Assembly: GCA_963764665.1 (NCBI GenBank)
Contig: CAVXTL010000027.1
Span: forward strand, 1 to 64,000
Length of the DNA: 64,000 nt
Direction of reading: 5' to 3'
Source: JACVRW01 sp963764665
Lineage (GTDB): Bacteria; Actinomycetota; Thermoleophilia; Solirubrobacterales; Thermoleophilaceae
The position numbers and the translations under genes were made by a program. Positions within the stretch are counted from its first letter, which is position 1; each line of letters starts with the position of its first letter. The notes below the pieces were generated by a model, which was not told where the DNA came from, searched no databases, and worked only from the letters and a program-made list of their open reading frames with translations. Shown one piece after another: positions 1-8,151 of the stretch.

Positions 1-1426
1 CCACCGCCATCTGGAGCGGATCGGCCTGCAGGTCGCCCTGGCCCACGGACAGGTTCACGTTGTGGCCCGGAGTCCACGGCTCCAGGGTCTCCTTGTTCCT
101 GTAGAGGGCGTTGCGCCACTTCGGCGTGGGCAGCAGCCCGGGCAGCTCCTCCGGCAGGTCGATCCCGGTGTTGCGGCCCATGCCCAGGCGGCGCGCCCAG
201 TGCTGCAGCCCCAGACCGTCGCCGGTGCTGTTGAGCTGGTCACCAAGCTGGTAGAAGAAGACGTCGCTCGACACGGTGAGCGCCTGCCGCAGCGCGAGCG
301 TGCCATGGGCCACCTTGCCGGCGTTCTCGAACACCGTGTCGCCCACCGTGTAGGAGCCCGGGTCGTGGATCGGGGTGTCCGGTGTGATCAGCCCTCCCTC
401 GAGCCCCGCCACGGCGGTGACGAGCTTGAAGGTGGAGCCGGTGGGATAGAGGCCCTGGATCGCGCGATTGGTGAGCGGGGCGCCGTTGTCCTCGTCCAGG
501 AGACGGTCGTAGTCGCGCTTCTTGATGCCCTTGGAGAAGATGTTCGGGTCGAAGGAAGGCTGCGAGCCGAGGCCCAGCACCTCGCCGCTCTTGATGTCCA
601 TGACCGCGAAGGCGCCCCTGCCTGTGCCGCCGGCCAGCGCCTCCTGCCCGGCCTCCTGCACATCCAGGTCCACCGACAGCCGTAGCTGCCGGCCCTGCTT
701 CGGGTCGCGCTTGTTGAGCCGCCGGTTGAGGTTCCCCATCGCGTCCACCTGGAGGCGGCTGGCCCCGTTCCTGCCGCGCAGGTAGCGGTCGTACTGGAAC
801 TCCACGCCGGTCTGGCCCACCCGGTCGCCGAGGGCCACGTCCCGGTAGCGCGGGTCCTTCTCCTGGTCCGCGTTCAGCTCGCCGACCGTGCCGAACAGGT
901 GCGCGCCGATCTCGTGGTGTGGATAGGAGCGCAGGAACACGCGCTCCACGTCGGCGCCCCGGAAGTCGTCGCGGTGCTCCAGCAGGTACCAGGCGAGCTG
1001 ATGCGACACGTCCTGCTTGACGGTGGCGGTCGAGTAGGGCAGCGCCGAGAGCTGTGGCTCCACGTCCCGCTCGATCGCGCGCGGCTTCATCTCGAGCAGC
1101 TTGCCGAGGCGCCGGTAGAGGGCCTGGCGGTCGTCGAGGTCCTCCGGCAGCCTGTCGGGGCTGAGGACGACCGCGTTGGCCGGCCGGTTGTCCACGAGCT
1201 TGCGGCCGTCGCGATCCACGATCTCGCCGCGCGCCGCCTGGACCTTGATCTCGCGCACGCGGTTGTCGCGCGCCTCTGCCAGGTAGCGGTCGCCCGACAG
1301 CACCTGGAGATACCAGAGCCGGAAGAAGATGACGGCGAACGCCACCAGCGCGATCCCGCCGATAAGCGCCACGCGCACCGCCAGCTGCGGGGTGAGGGTC
1401 GGACGCCTGTCGTTGTCGAGATACAT
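1..1426 (-). CDS. mrdA: Penicillin-binding protein 2 (class B transpeptidase), 3' end outside window
   Basis: This is a class B PBP that cross-links peptidoglycan during elongation, working with the MreBCD scaffold and normally RodA. About 475 residues are visible. A short cytoplasmic tail is followed by one membrane segment at about residues 16-38. Next come a PBP-dimer-type region and the start of the transpeptidase domain, with the nucleophile motif STFK at about 331-334. An SSD motif (the SxN/SxD position) lies in the TVSSDVFFYQLG stretch. The KTG motif should lie beyond base 1. The ATG shares one base with the mreD stop (TGATG), so translation is probably coupled. The frame stays open to the left edge, so the gene is cut by the window and not by mutation. 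The assignment is firm; the exact paralogue name is inferred from the mre context. Confidence 0.93.
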   Translation of the reverse strand, partial: MYLDNDRRPTLTPQLAVRVALIGGIALVAFAVIFFRLWYLQVLSGDRYLAEARDNRVREIKVQAARGEIVDRDGRKLVDNRPANAVVLSPDRLPEDLDDRQALYRRLGKLLEMKPRAIERDVEPQLSALPYSTATVKQDVSHQLAWYLLEHRDDFRGADVERVFLRSYPHHEIGAHLFGTVGELNADQEKDPRYRDVALGDRVGQTGVEFQYDRYLRGRNGASRLQVDAMGNLNRRLNKRDPKQGRQLRLSVDLDVQEAGQEALAGGTGRGAFAVMDIKSGEVLGLGSQPSFDPNIFSKGIKKRDYDRLLDEDNGAPLTNRAIQGLYPTGSTFKLVTAVAGLEGGLITPDTPIHDPGSYTVGDTVFENAGKVAHGTLALRQALTVSSDVFFYQLGDQLNSTGDGLGLQHWARRLGMGRNTGIDLPEELPGLLPTPKWRNALYRNKETLEPWTPGHNVNLSVGQGDLQADPLQMAV

Positions 1427-2004
1427 CAGATCTCGAGCCCGCGCAGGCCGAGCGGCCCGGTGGCGCGAGGGGCCTGCCGGCGGCGGCCGAGCTCGACCGG
1501 GTCGACCGCCAGCGAGGGCCGGAGGATTCGGCGGATGCCCACGAACACAGGGATCGCGAGCAGGGCGTTGAGGAGCACGGTGACGACCATGTCCCGGATC
1601 ACGAGGGGGCTCACGCGCGCACCCACGTCGAGCATGAACGACACCGCGGCGAAGATGAGCACCCAGCCGGCGGTGGCGGCGGCGCCCACCGGCACCGGCA
1701 TCAGGCCGTGGCTCGGGTCGCGCACCTCACGGAAGCGCCCCACCGCGTAGCCCACGGCCGTGAGCACTAGCGAGGAGACCCCCATCGTCGCGCCCGCGAC
1801 CAGGTCGATCAGGAAGCCGGCGGTGAAGCCGGTGGCGCAGCCGGCGATGCTGCCGGCGTAGAAGGCGATCGCCGCCACCGTGAGCACCACCAGGTCGGGA
1901 TGCCCGCCGAACAGGGTCATCTGGCTCAGCGCCGAGACCTGGAGGATCACGGCCAGCAGCAGCAGGCCGCCCACCCGCACGAACGCAAGCGGAGACAGGA
2001 TCAC
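1426..2004 (-). CDS. mreD: Rod shape-determining protein MreD
   Basis: This 192-residue, very hydrophobic protein is predicted to cross the membrane about five times, the usual size and layout of MreD. It connects MreC with the rest of the elongasome. Sequence conservation in this family is weak, so the call rests on size, hydrophobic pattern and its place between mreC and the PBP2 gene. The start is GTG and overlaps the mreC stop as GTGA. The C-terminal tail is basic and cytoplasmic. It belongs to the operon mreB-mreC-mreD-mrdA. Confidence 0.88.
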   Translation of the reverse strand: MILSPLAFVRVGGLLLLAVILQVSALSQMTLFGGHPDLVVLTVAAIAFYAGSIAGCATGFTAGFLIDLVAGATMGVSSLVLTAVGYAVGRFREVRDPSHGLMPVPVGAAATAGWVLIFAAVSFMLDVGARVSPLVIRDMVVTVLLNALLAIPVFVGIRRILRPSLAVDPVELGRRRQAPRATGPLGLRGLEI

Positions 2005-2900
2005 GGAGTCGAGCCCTCCGGCAGGGCGGCCGCCTGGGCGTTGGCCGGTCGGCGGGTGAGCACCTGCACGATGTCGAAGCGGCGCAGGTTGGCGAACGGC
2101 TTGATGTGCACGCGCTGGTACTGCTCGAACTCGTCCAGGTCCACGTTCGTGACCCGCCCGATCGGTATCCCGCGCGGGAACAGCGACTCCACCTTGCTGG
2201 AGGTGAACCCGGAGGTCACGACGGTGGTGTCCTCCGTCACGCGGCGGTCGCCCTCGACCAGATCGAGCAGCAGGTCGTCGGGGTTGCCCACCTGCGGACG
2301 CACCACGCCGCTGGCGCCGGCCGGCATGACCTGCGCGGTCACGGCGCTCGACGCGTCGGTGATCAGGCGCACCTCGGCGGTGCCGCCGGTGACCTGGGTG
2401 ACCTTGCCGACGAGGCCCCGCGCGGCGATCACGGGCTGGTCCACGCGCAGCCCGTCGCTCGAGCCCTTGTCGATCTTGACGCTGGAGTACCAGACCGTGG
2501 GGGCGCGCGCGATCACCCGCGCCGCCACCGGCTCCGTGCCGGTCGGGAACACGTCCTCCCGGTGCAGGCCCACCAGCTGGCTGAGCTGGGCCGCGTCGCG
2601 CTCGGCCGTCTGCGAGCGCGCCAGCTCCGCCCGCAGCCGCTCGACCTCGCTCTTCAGCTCCTTGTTGTCGCCCTTGGCGTCGAAGGTGTCCCCGACCCAG
2701 CCAAAGAGGTCGCGTACCGGCTTGAGAGCCCTGCTGGCACCGGTCTCGACCGGGGCGAAGGCCTCCTGCGCACCGCGCTGGAGCGCGTGGAACAGCCCGT
2801 TGCCGGATTCACCGAAGTAGGCGGTAAGCACCGCTATGGAGAGCGCCACGAATACAGCCAGCGCCGCCCTCCTGCGGCGGACCACCTTCTTGTCGAACAC
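2001..2900 (-). CDS. mreC: Rod shape-determining protein MreC
   Basis: This 299-residue protein has one N-terminal membrane anchor (about residues 12-28). A coiled coil follows (about 75-105, the GDNKELKSEVERLRAELARS region). Then comes the double beta-barrel MreC core, with the typical phrases VIARAPTVWYSSVKIDKGS and GLVGKVTQV. MreC is extracytoplasmic and activates PBP2. The start is GTG, 23 bases after the mreB stop. Length and domain order are normal. The C-terminal extension (RRPANAQAAALPEGSTP) is low complexity. Confidence 0.93.
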   Translation of the reverse strand: MFDKKVVRRRRAALAVFVALSIAVLTAYFGESGNGLFHALQRGAQEAFAPVETGASRALKPVRDLFGWVGDTFDAKGDNKELKSEVERLRAELARSQTAERDAAQLSQLVGLHREDVFPTGTEPVAARVIARAPTVWYSSVKIDKGSSDGLRVDQPVIAARGLVGKVTQVTGGTAEVRLITDASSAVTAQVMPAGASGVVRPQVGNPDDLLLDLVEGDRRVTEDTTVVTSGFTSSKVESLFPRGIPIGRVTNVDLDEFEQYQRVHIKPFANLRRFDIVQVLTRRPANAQAAALPEGSTP

Positions 2901-2923
2901 GCTGCGCCTCTCGCGCGGCGGGA

Positions 2924-3970
2924 CTACCGCCGCCGGTTGTTTCGGGAATTCTTGTTGCTGCGGTGGATGGCCTCGAACTCCTCGAGGCTGCGGCCCGATC
3001 CCACCGCCACGCAGGTGAGCGGCGACTCGGCCAGGTGCGCCGGCATCTGGGTCTCGTCGCGCAGGCGCTCGTCGAGTCCCTGCAGCAACGCGCCGCCGCC
3101 GGCCAGCATGATGCCCCGGTCCATGATGTCCGAGGCCAGCTCGGGCGGGGTGCGGTCCAGGGTCTCCTTCACGGCGTCGATGATGGCCTGGAGGGTCTCC
3201 TCGAGGGCCATCCGCACCTCCTCGCTCGTGAGGATCACCGTCTTCGGCAGACCGGAGACGAGGTCGCGGCCGCGGATCTCGGCCTGCACCTCCTCGGCGA
3301 GCGGGAAGGCTGAGCCGATCTCGAGCTTGACCTCCTCGGCCGTCTGCTGGCCGATCATCAGCTTGTACTCACGCTTGACGTAATTGATGATCGCCTCGTC
3401 GAGCTCGTCGCCGCCGATGCGGATCGACTGCGACACGACTATGCCGCCAAGCGAGATCACCGCCACCTCGCTGGTGCCGCCGCCGATGTCCACCACCATG
3501 TTGCCGGTGGGCTCGCCCACGGGCAGCCCGGCGCCGATCGCCGCGGCCATCGGCTCCTCGATGAGATAGGCCTGGCGCGCTCCGGCGGACAGGCACGCCT
3601 CCTCGACGGCGCGCTTCTCGACCCCGGTCACCCCCGAGGGCACGCACACCACCACGCGCGGGTGCGCCCAGCGGTTCTGGTGCACCTTCTGGATGAAGTG
3701 GCGCAGCATCTGCTCTGTCACGTCGAAGTCGGCGATCACGCCGTCCTTGAGCGGCCGGATCGCCTGAATCGTGCCCGGCGTGCGGCCGAGCATCCGCTTG
3801 GCCTCGATCCCGACCGCGTGCACCTCGCCGCTGCGCGAGTCGATGGCCACCACCGATGGCTCCGAGAGCACGATCCCGCGTCCGCGCACGTATACGAGCG
3901 TGTTTGCGGTGCCGAGATCCACGGCCATGTCGCGGCCGCCCATACCGGTCAGTAGTGAGAAAAATCCCAT
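2924..3970 (-). CDS. mreB: Rod shape-determining protein MreB (actin homologue)
   Basis: MreB polymerises under the membrane and positions lateral wall synthesis. The protein is 348 residues, normal for the family. Actin-fold ATPase signatures are visible: DLGTANTLVY near residue 18 (phosphate 1), DIGGGTSEVAVI near 165 (phosphate 2) and MLAGGGALLQGL near 290 (adenosine motif). The frame stays open upstream without a stop for about 450 bases, but the ATG at 3970 (MGFFSLLTGMGGRDMAV) matches the family N-terminus and is chosen. The C-terminal tail is unusually basic and Asn-rich (NKNSRNNRRR). It is the first gene of the mreBCD-mrdA operon. About 160 bases separate it from maf upstream and probably hold the promoter. 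Confidence 0.97.
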   Translation of the reverse strand: MGFFSLLTGMGGRDMAVDLGTANTLVYVRGRGIVLSEPSVVAIDSRSGEVHAVGIEAKRMLGRTPGTIQAIRPLKDGVIADFDVTEQMLRHFIQKVHQNRWAHPRVVVCVPSGVTGVEKRAVEEACLSAGARQAYLIEEPMAAAIGAGLPVGEPTGNMVVDIGGGTSEVAVISLGGIVVSQSIRIGGDELDEAIINYVKREYKLMIGQQTAEEVKLEIGSAFPLAEEVQAEIRGRDLVSGLPKTVILTSEEVRMALEETLQAIIDAVKETLDRTPPELASDIMDRGIMLAGGGALLQGLDERLRDETQMPAHLAESPLTCVAVGSGRSLEEFEAIHRSNKNSRNNRRR

Positions 3971-4131
3971 TGGAAGTCGGACGTGAGGATAGGCGCCGGG
4001 GCGGGTGTGCACCACGCCGGCGCCTACTGGAGGGCGGGCGCGATCAACGCGCCGGCCGGCGCGCGGGAGTCTAGCCGACCACCTGTGTCCGTTTGGGCGC
4101 TTGCAAGGCGAAATCCCTGCAAAGTGGCGGG

Positions 4132-4680
4132 CTAACCGAGGATGTCGGGGACCAACCGCACCAGGGCCGCCAGCGGCAGTCCCACCACATTCGAGTAGTC
4201 GCCGCTGATCGACTCCACGAGCGCCGCTCCGCGGCCCTGGATCGCGTAGCCGCCGGCCCGCTCGCGCCACTCGCCGGAGGCCAGGTACCAGGCGATTTCC
4301 CGCTCTGAGAGCGGGCGGAACCGCACCTGGGTGACCACCACGTCGGTGAGCTCCGCCTCCTCGGTGCGCAGCGCAATCCCGCTCATCACCTCGTGTTCGC
4401 GTCCCGAGAGCCACCGCAGGCACGCCTCCGCCTCCCCCTCGTCACGCGGCTTGCCGAGCAGATCGCGGCCCAGCACGACCTCGGTATCAACCCCGAGTAC
4501 GCGCGCGCCGTCCACGGCGCGGGCCTTGCGAAGCGCGTTCTCGAGCACCGCCTCGCGCGGGTCGCCCTCGCCCAGCTCCTCCACGTCGGCCGGCTCGACC
4601 CGGAAATCCACCCCGAGCTGCTCCAGCAGCGCCCGCCGCTGGGGCGAGCGCGACGCGAGGACCAGCGGCTCGGCCGCCAC
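4132..4680 (-). CDS. maf: Maf-like nucleoside triphosphate pyrophosphatase
   Basis: Maf proteins hydrolyse dTTP, UTP or modified nucleotides to monophosphates and pyrophosphate, and are linked to cell division. The protein has 182 residues, normal length. The N-terminal phosphate-binding motif LASRSPQRRALL, the GVDTEV stretch (family ADTVV) and the C-terminal motif YAIQGRGAALVESISGDYSNVVGLPL-type region (about residues 143-168) are clear. It lies six bases after ndk on the same strand and just upstream of mreB, a common neighbourhood. Subfamily (dTTP/UTP versus 7-methyl-GTP) is not settled. Confidence 0.92.
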   Translation of the reverse strand: MAAEPLVLASRSPQRRALLEQLGVDFRVEPADVEELGEGDPREAVLENALRKARAVDGARVLGVDTEVVLGRDLLGKPRDEGEAEACLRWLSGREHEVMSGIALRTEEAELTDVVVTQVRFRPLSEREIAWYLASGEWRERAGGYAIQGRGAALVESISGDYSNVVGLPLAALVRLVPDILG

Positions 4681-4686
4681 GTGGGA

Positions 4687-5091
4687 CTACAGCTCGGGGA
4701 AGAAGAGGCCGATCTCGCGCTCCGCCGACTCGGGCGAGTCGGATCCGTGCACGAGGTTGGTCTGGACCTCGAGCCCGAAGTCGCCGCGGATCGAGCCGGG
4801 CGCGGCCTCGAGCGGGTTCGTGGCCCCGATCAGCTGGCGCGCGGCCACCACGGCCTCGTGCCCCTCGAGCACGAGCGCCACCAGCGGCCCGCCGGTGATG
4901 AAGTCCACGAGGTCGCCGAAGAACGGCCGCTCGCTGTGCTCGGCGTAGTGGCGCTCGGCCAGGTCGCGCTCGACGGTCATGTGCTTCATCGCCGCGATCC
5001 GCAGGCCCTTGCGCTCGAAGCGGGCGAGAATCTCGCCGGTCAGGGCACGCTCGAAGGCGTCGGGCTTCACCAGGATCAGGGTCCGGTCCAT
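4687..5091 (-). CDS. ndk: Nucleoside diphosphate kinase
   Basis: This enzyme transfers the gamma phosphate between nucleoside tri- and diphosphates through a phosphohistidine. The protein has 134 residues, the standard short form. The N-terminal phrase RTLILVKPDA and the active-site segment NLVHGSDSPESA, with catalytic His at residue 115, are intact. It is cytosolic and housekeeping. Upstream (5092-5157) lies a 66-base spacer that contains one copy of a 34-base repeat. Downstream is maf, six bases away. Confidence 0.97.
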   Translation of the reverse strand: MDRTLILVKPDAFERALTGEILARFERKGLRIAAMKHMTVERDLAERHYAEHSERPFFGDLVDFITGGPLVALVLEGHEAVVAARQLIGATNPLEAAPGSIRGDFGLEVQTNLVHGSDSPESAEREIGLFFPEL

Positions 5092-5121
5092 TGCTTCTCC
5101 TTCTTAGTGTTGGAGCTCAGT

Positions 5122-5155
5122 GCGGAAGCAGCCGGCTCGGCCGGCTGCGCACCGA
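5122..5155. repeat. 34-base dispersed palindromic repeat, copy 1
   Basis: This segment is identical over 34 bases to 29556-29589. Its core is the perfect inverted repeat CAGCCGGC-TCG-GCCGGCTG, followed by TGCGCACCGA-type sequence. It sits in the spacer between ndk and the zinc-ribbon gene. Flanks differ between the two copies, so the unit is defined. It may form an RNA hairpin and act as a REP-like intergenic element or a terminator for the upstream transcript. No T-tract follows. Confidence 0.8.
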
Positions 5156-5157
5156 TG

Positions 5158-5787
5158 TCATTCGGGGCGCTCGCGGGCCGCACGGGCGGGCCGCTCTCGC
5201 TCGGAAGGCGGCTTGTCGTTGCTCGTGGCCGTGATCTCTTCGGTCTCGTCCGGCGGGCGCGTCTGTCTTGCCGGCCTGGCCGAGGCCGGCCGGGAGGCCG
5301 CCGGGCTGCGTCTGGCGCGCGGCCGTCGCGGCTCGGCGGGGGCACCCACCTCCGCCTCGCAGTACGGGCAGATCTTCCAGCGCGGGTCCAGCGGCTTGCC
5401 GCAGACGCTGCAGGGCTCCTTCAGGCGGCGCAGGCAGCTGGGGCAGCGCAGGAACGCCTTCTCCACGTCGAAGCCGCAGTGCGGGCACTGGAGCTGGTCG
5501 AAGGTGGCCAGCCGCGCCTCGGCGGCGGCCATCTCGAGCTCGCGCTCGCGCACGTCGTCGAGGAACTCGGGTGGGCGCACGATCAGGTAGATGATCGTCC
5601 CGATGAACGGGAACAGCGACGCCGCGGTGGCGCAGGCCACCAGCATGGGGTCGTCGATCCGGCGCCGGGCATCGGCCCAGGTCCAGTAGATCAAGGCGAC
5701 ATAGATCACGACGAGGAACAGCAGCAGGAGGTTCACTGCCAGGTTCAGCCCGTCGTTCTCGATGCCGAAGACGGCGAGGACGGCCAT
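5158..5787 (-). CDS. Membrane protein with C-terminal double zinc ribbon
   Basis: This 209-residue protein has two membrane segments near the N-terminus (LNLAVNLLLLFLVVIYVALI and PMLVACATAASLFPFIGTII). A charged helix (about 77-97) precedes two treble-clef or rubredoxin-like zinc ribbons, with CPHCG and CPSC, then CSVCG and CPYCE (about 100-155). The last third is basic, Pro/Arg-rich and disordered. The start at 5787 (MAVLAVFG) is preferred over an in-frame ATG 48 bases upstream, because the extra residues look non-coding. Zinc-ribbon membrane proteins of this type are common in actinobacteria, but no function is known to me. It lies between the 39-residue membrane protein gene and ndk, on the same strand. 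Confidence 0.75.
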   Translation of the reverse strand: MAVLAVFGIENDGLNLAVNLLLLFLVVIYVALIYWTWADARRRIDDPMLVACATAASLFPFIGTIIYLIVRPPEFLDDVRERELEMAAAEARLATFDQLQCPHCGFDVEKAFLRCPSCLRRLKEPCSVCGKPLDPRWKICPYCEAEVGAPAEPRRPRARRSPAASRPASARPARQTRPPDETEEITATSNDKPPSERERPARAARERPE

Positions 5788-5815
5788 ACGAGGCGCCGAG
5801 TGTACCGGGGGGTCC

Positions 5816-5935
5816 CTACAGAAAGAGGCGGCCAAGGGCGTATCCGATCCCGAAGAACACCAGGATCACCGTCGCCACCACCACGGCCACGAGGCCGATC
5901 ATCGCGCCGAAGCGCGGTCCGTCTCCGCCGTCCAT
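5816..5935 (-). CDS. Small single-span membrane protein (39 aa)
   Basis: A 39-residue reading frame from ATG at 5935 to TAG at 5816 encodes a polar N-terminus (MDGGDGPRFGAM), one strong membrane helix (IGLVAVVVATVILVFFGIGY) and a short basic end (ALGRLFL). It fills the 172-base space between the epimerase gene and the zinc-ribbon gene, on the same strand as both. That position and the clean amphipathic layout argue for a real small protein. Function is unknown. Confidence 0.55.
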   Translation of the reverse strand: MDGGDGPRFGAMIGLVAVVVATVILVFFGIGYALGRLFL

Positions 5936-5959
5936 CGGCGCTGATCCTCGCACGGCGGC

Positions 5960-6901
5960 TCAGCCGAGCGCGGTGCGGAACCCCTCGCGCCAGGTCGGAT
6001 GAAGCGGCTTCCAGCCCAGCTCGCGCTTGGCCTTGGCGTTGGATGCGCCGCGCACCTCGGTCATCATCGCCAGGCCGCCGGCCCCGGCGGCGAGCCGGCC
6101 CACCCACCCCGGCACCCGTCGCGGCGGGCCGGCGCCGAGCGCCTCCGCGAGCTCGGGCAGCCACTCGGAGACCGTGGCCGGCTCGTCGTCCACGACGTTG
6201 TAGATCCCGGGCTTCCCGCGCTCGAGGGCGGCCACGGTCGCCTCGGCCACGTCGTCGATGTGGATGAACGACCACACCCCGCCGCCACGACCCACCACCG
6301 GGAACCGCCGCCGGAGCACCTCCACGCCGGTGCCGCCGTCGGGTGCGATCGCAGTGCCGGGGCCGTAGAAGAACCCGTACCGGAGCACGATGCCCTCGAG
6401 GTCGGTGGCACCGGTCACGGCCGACTCGAGGTGGCGGATGGCGTCGAGGAGCAGCGCCAGGTCGCCGGGCGGGTTCGGGTCGAGCGGCTCGTCCTCGCTC
6501 TTCACCGGGCCTCCCTGGCGGGCGAATGGCCAGCCGGCGAAGCTCTGGGCGAGCAGCCGGCGGGCCCCCGACTCGCGGGCCGCCTCGATCAGGTTGTCGG
6601 TGCCCTCGCTCCTCAGCCGGTTGGTGAGCTCGAAGTCGCGCGCCATCTTTCGCGGGTTGAGCCGATCGGGGATCGCCGTGAGCTGGTGGATCACCGCCTC
6701 GGGCTCGGCGGCGCGCACCGCAGCGACGATGGCCTCGCGGTCGAGGGCGTCGGCCATGGCCGGCTGGGCGCCCAGCGCCCTGATCATGTCCTCCTTCTCA
6801 GGCGAGCGCGTGAGCGCCGTGACGGCGTGCCCGGCACGCCCGAGCGCCGGAATCAGCCGCGCGCCCACCACTCCGCTGCCGCCCGCGAGGAAGACCCTCA
6901 T
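5960..6901 (-). CDS. NAD-dependent epimerase/dehydratase family protein
   Basis: This 313-residue extended SDR-type protein has the N-terminal Rossmann motif GGSGVVGARL (GxxGxxG) for NAD(P) binding. Further on are the family-like segments RYGFFYGPG, FIHIDDVAEATVAALERG and GIYNVVDDEPATVSEWLPELAEALG. The canonical YxxxK active-site pair is not obvious; the corresponding area reads SFAGWPFARQGGPVK. It may therefore be an atypical SDR. The substrate cannot be told from sequence. The ATG overlaps the folC stop (ATGA), so it is co-translated with folC. Confidence 0.85.
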   Translation of the reverse strand: MRVFLAGGSGVVGARLIPALGRAGHAVTALTRSPEKEDMIRALGAQPAMADALDREAIVAAVRAAEPEAVIHQLTAIPDRLNPRKMARDFELTNRLRSEGTDNLIEAARESGARRLLAQSFAGWPFARQGGPVKSEDEPLDPNPPGDLALLLDAIRHLESAVTGATDLEGIVLRYGFFYGPGTAIAPDGGTGVEVLRRRFPVVGRGGGVWSFIHIDDVAEATVAALERGKPGIYNVVDDEPATVSEWLPELAEALGAGPPRRVPGWVGRLAAGAGGLAMMTEVRGASNAKAKRELGWKPLHPTWREGFRTALG

Positions 6902-8151
6902 AGCGTCGACGCTCGCGCGTCGGGGTCTTCACGCAGCAGGTCGGCGATCAGGTAGATCGATCCGGTGGCGAGCACCGCTCCGCCGGGGCCGGCCACGGCG
7001 CGGGCGCGCTCCAGGGCGGCGCGCGGGTCGGGGGCCGCCTCGGCCGGCACGGCCGGCGCCAGCTTCTCGGCCAGGCTCATCAGAGTGGCCGGCGGGAGCG
7101 CGCGCGGGTTCGCCAGGCGGGTGAACACCACGTGATCGAAGCGCGGCAGCAGCGCGCGCAGCATCGCGGCCGCATCCTTGTCCTCCAGCACCCCGATCAC
7201 CGCCACCCGTGGGCTTCGCCCTCCCAGCGCGTCGTCGATGGAGGCGGCCAGCGCGCCGGCCCCCGATGGATTGTGGGCGCCATCGTAGATCGTGAGCGGA
7301 TCCTGGCCGACCACGTCCATCCGGCCCGCCACGCGCGTCTCGCTGCCGGCGGCGGCCACGGCGGCGGGATCGAGGGCACGCCCGAGGAACGCCTCCGCCG
7401 CAGCGGCCGCGAGCGCGAAGTTGGCGCGCTGGAAGCTCCCGGCGGCGCGCAGGTCGACACCGGTGTCATCGGCCGGCGGAGCGAGCACCAGGCGGGCCCC
7501 GCGCTCGCGCGCGACCCGCTCGGCCACGGCGGACGCGGCCGGATCGAGGTCCGGCGGCGCCACCAGCGTCGCGCCGTCCCTCACCACCGCCAGCTTCTCC
7601 TCCGCGATGTCCTCGATGCGCGGGCCGAGCCAGCGCGTGTGCTCGAGGTCGATGCCGGTGAGCACCTGCACGCGCGAGGGGATCACGTTGGTGGCGTCGT
7701 AGCGCCCACCGAGGCCGGCCTCGATCACGGCCACCTCCACCTCCTGGCGGGCGAGCTCGTGGTAGGCCGCGGCCGTGAGCGCCTCGAACTGGGTGACCAC
7801 GTCGTCCGGATCCGCGGTCCTGTCCACCAGCCCGGCCGCGTGCGCGGCCTGCTCGACGGCCGCGGCGAAGTCCTGCTCTGACACCGGGGCCTCCCCCACC
7901 TCCACCCGCTCCCTGAACGAGCGCAGGTGCGGGGAGGTGTAGCTGCCGGTGTGCACCCCATGCCGCTCGAGGATCGCGGCGGTGAAGCGGACGGTGGACG
8001 ACTTGCCGTTCGTGCCGACCACGTGGATCGACTCGAAGCGCCGCTGCGGCAGGCCGAGCACGGTCATCAGCCTGCGCATCCGGTCGAGGCCGAAGCGCAT
8101 GCCGAACAGCTCCAGGCCCAGCAGGTACTCCTCTGCCTGGCGGAAGGTCAT
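6898..8151 (-). CDS. folC: Bifunctional folylpolyglutamate synthase/dihydrofolate synthase
   Basis: FolC adds glutamate to dihydropteroate and then to reduced folates using ATP. The protein has 417 residues. The Mur-ligase-type ATP loop reads GTNGKSST (about residues 47-54). TSPHLRSFRERVEV, VIEAGLGGRYDATNV, the GAHNPSGAGALAASI segment and the C-terminal TGSIYLIADLL all fit the family. The true start is the ATG at 8151, which overlaps the valS stop as ATGA. The same frame is open upstream inside valS, but that is spurious. valS-folC order is conserved in many Gram-positive genomes. Confidence 0.95.
   Translation of the reverse strand: MTFRQAEEYLLGLELFGMRFGLDRMRRLMTVLGLPQRRFESIHVVGTNGKSSTVRFTAAILERHGVHTGSYTSPHLRSFRERVEVGEAPVSEQDFAAAVEQAAHAAGLVDRTADPDDVVTQFEALTAAAYHELARQEVEVAVIEAGLGGRYDATNVIPSRVQVLTGIDLEHTRWLGPRIEDIAEEKLAVVRDGATLVAPPDLDPAASAVAERVARERGARLVLAPPADDTGVDLRAAGSFQRANFALAAAAAEAFLGRALDPAAVAAAGSETRVAGRMDVVGQDPLTIYDGAHNPSGAGALAASIDDALGGRSPRVAVIGVLEDKDAAAMLRALLPRFDHVVFTRLANPRALPPATLMSLAEKLAPAVPAEAAPDPRAALERARAVAGPGGAVLATGSIYLIADLLREDPDARASTL

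Noticed and set aside
2106..3383. Long plus-strand open frame antisense to mreC/mreB
   Set aside because: Arg/His/Leu-rich translation without any family pattern, while the minus strand encodes clear MreC and MreB.
3971..4131. Upstream extension of MreB to 499 residues
   Set aside because: The frame is open, but the extra residues overlap the maf gene and look like shadow coding; family members start near MGFFSLLTG.
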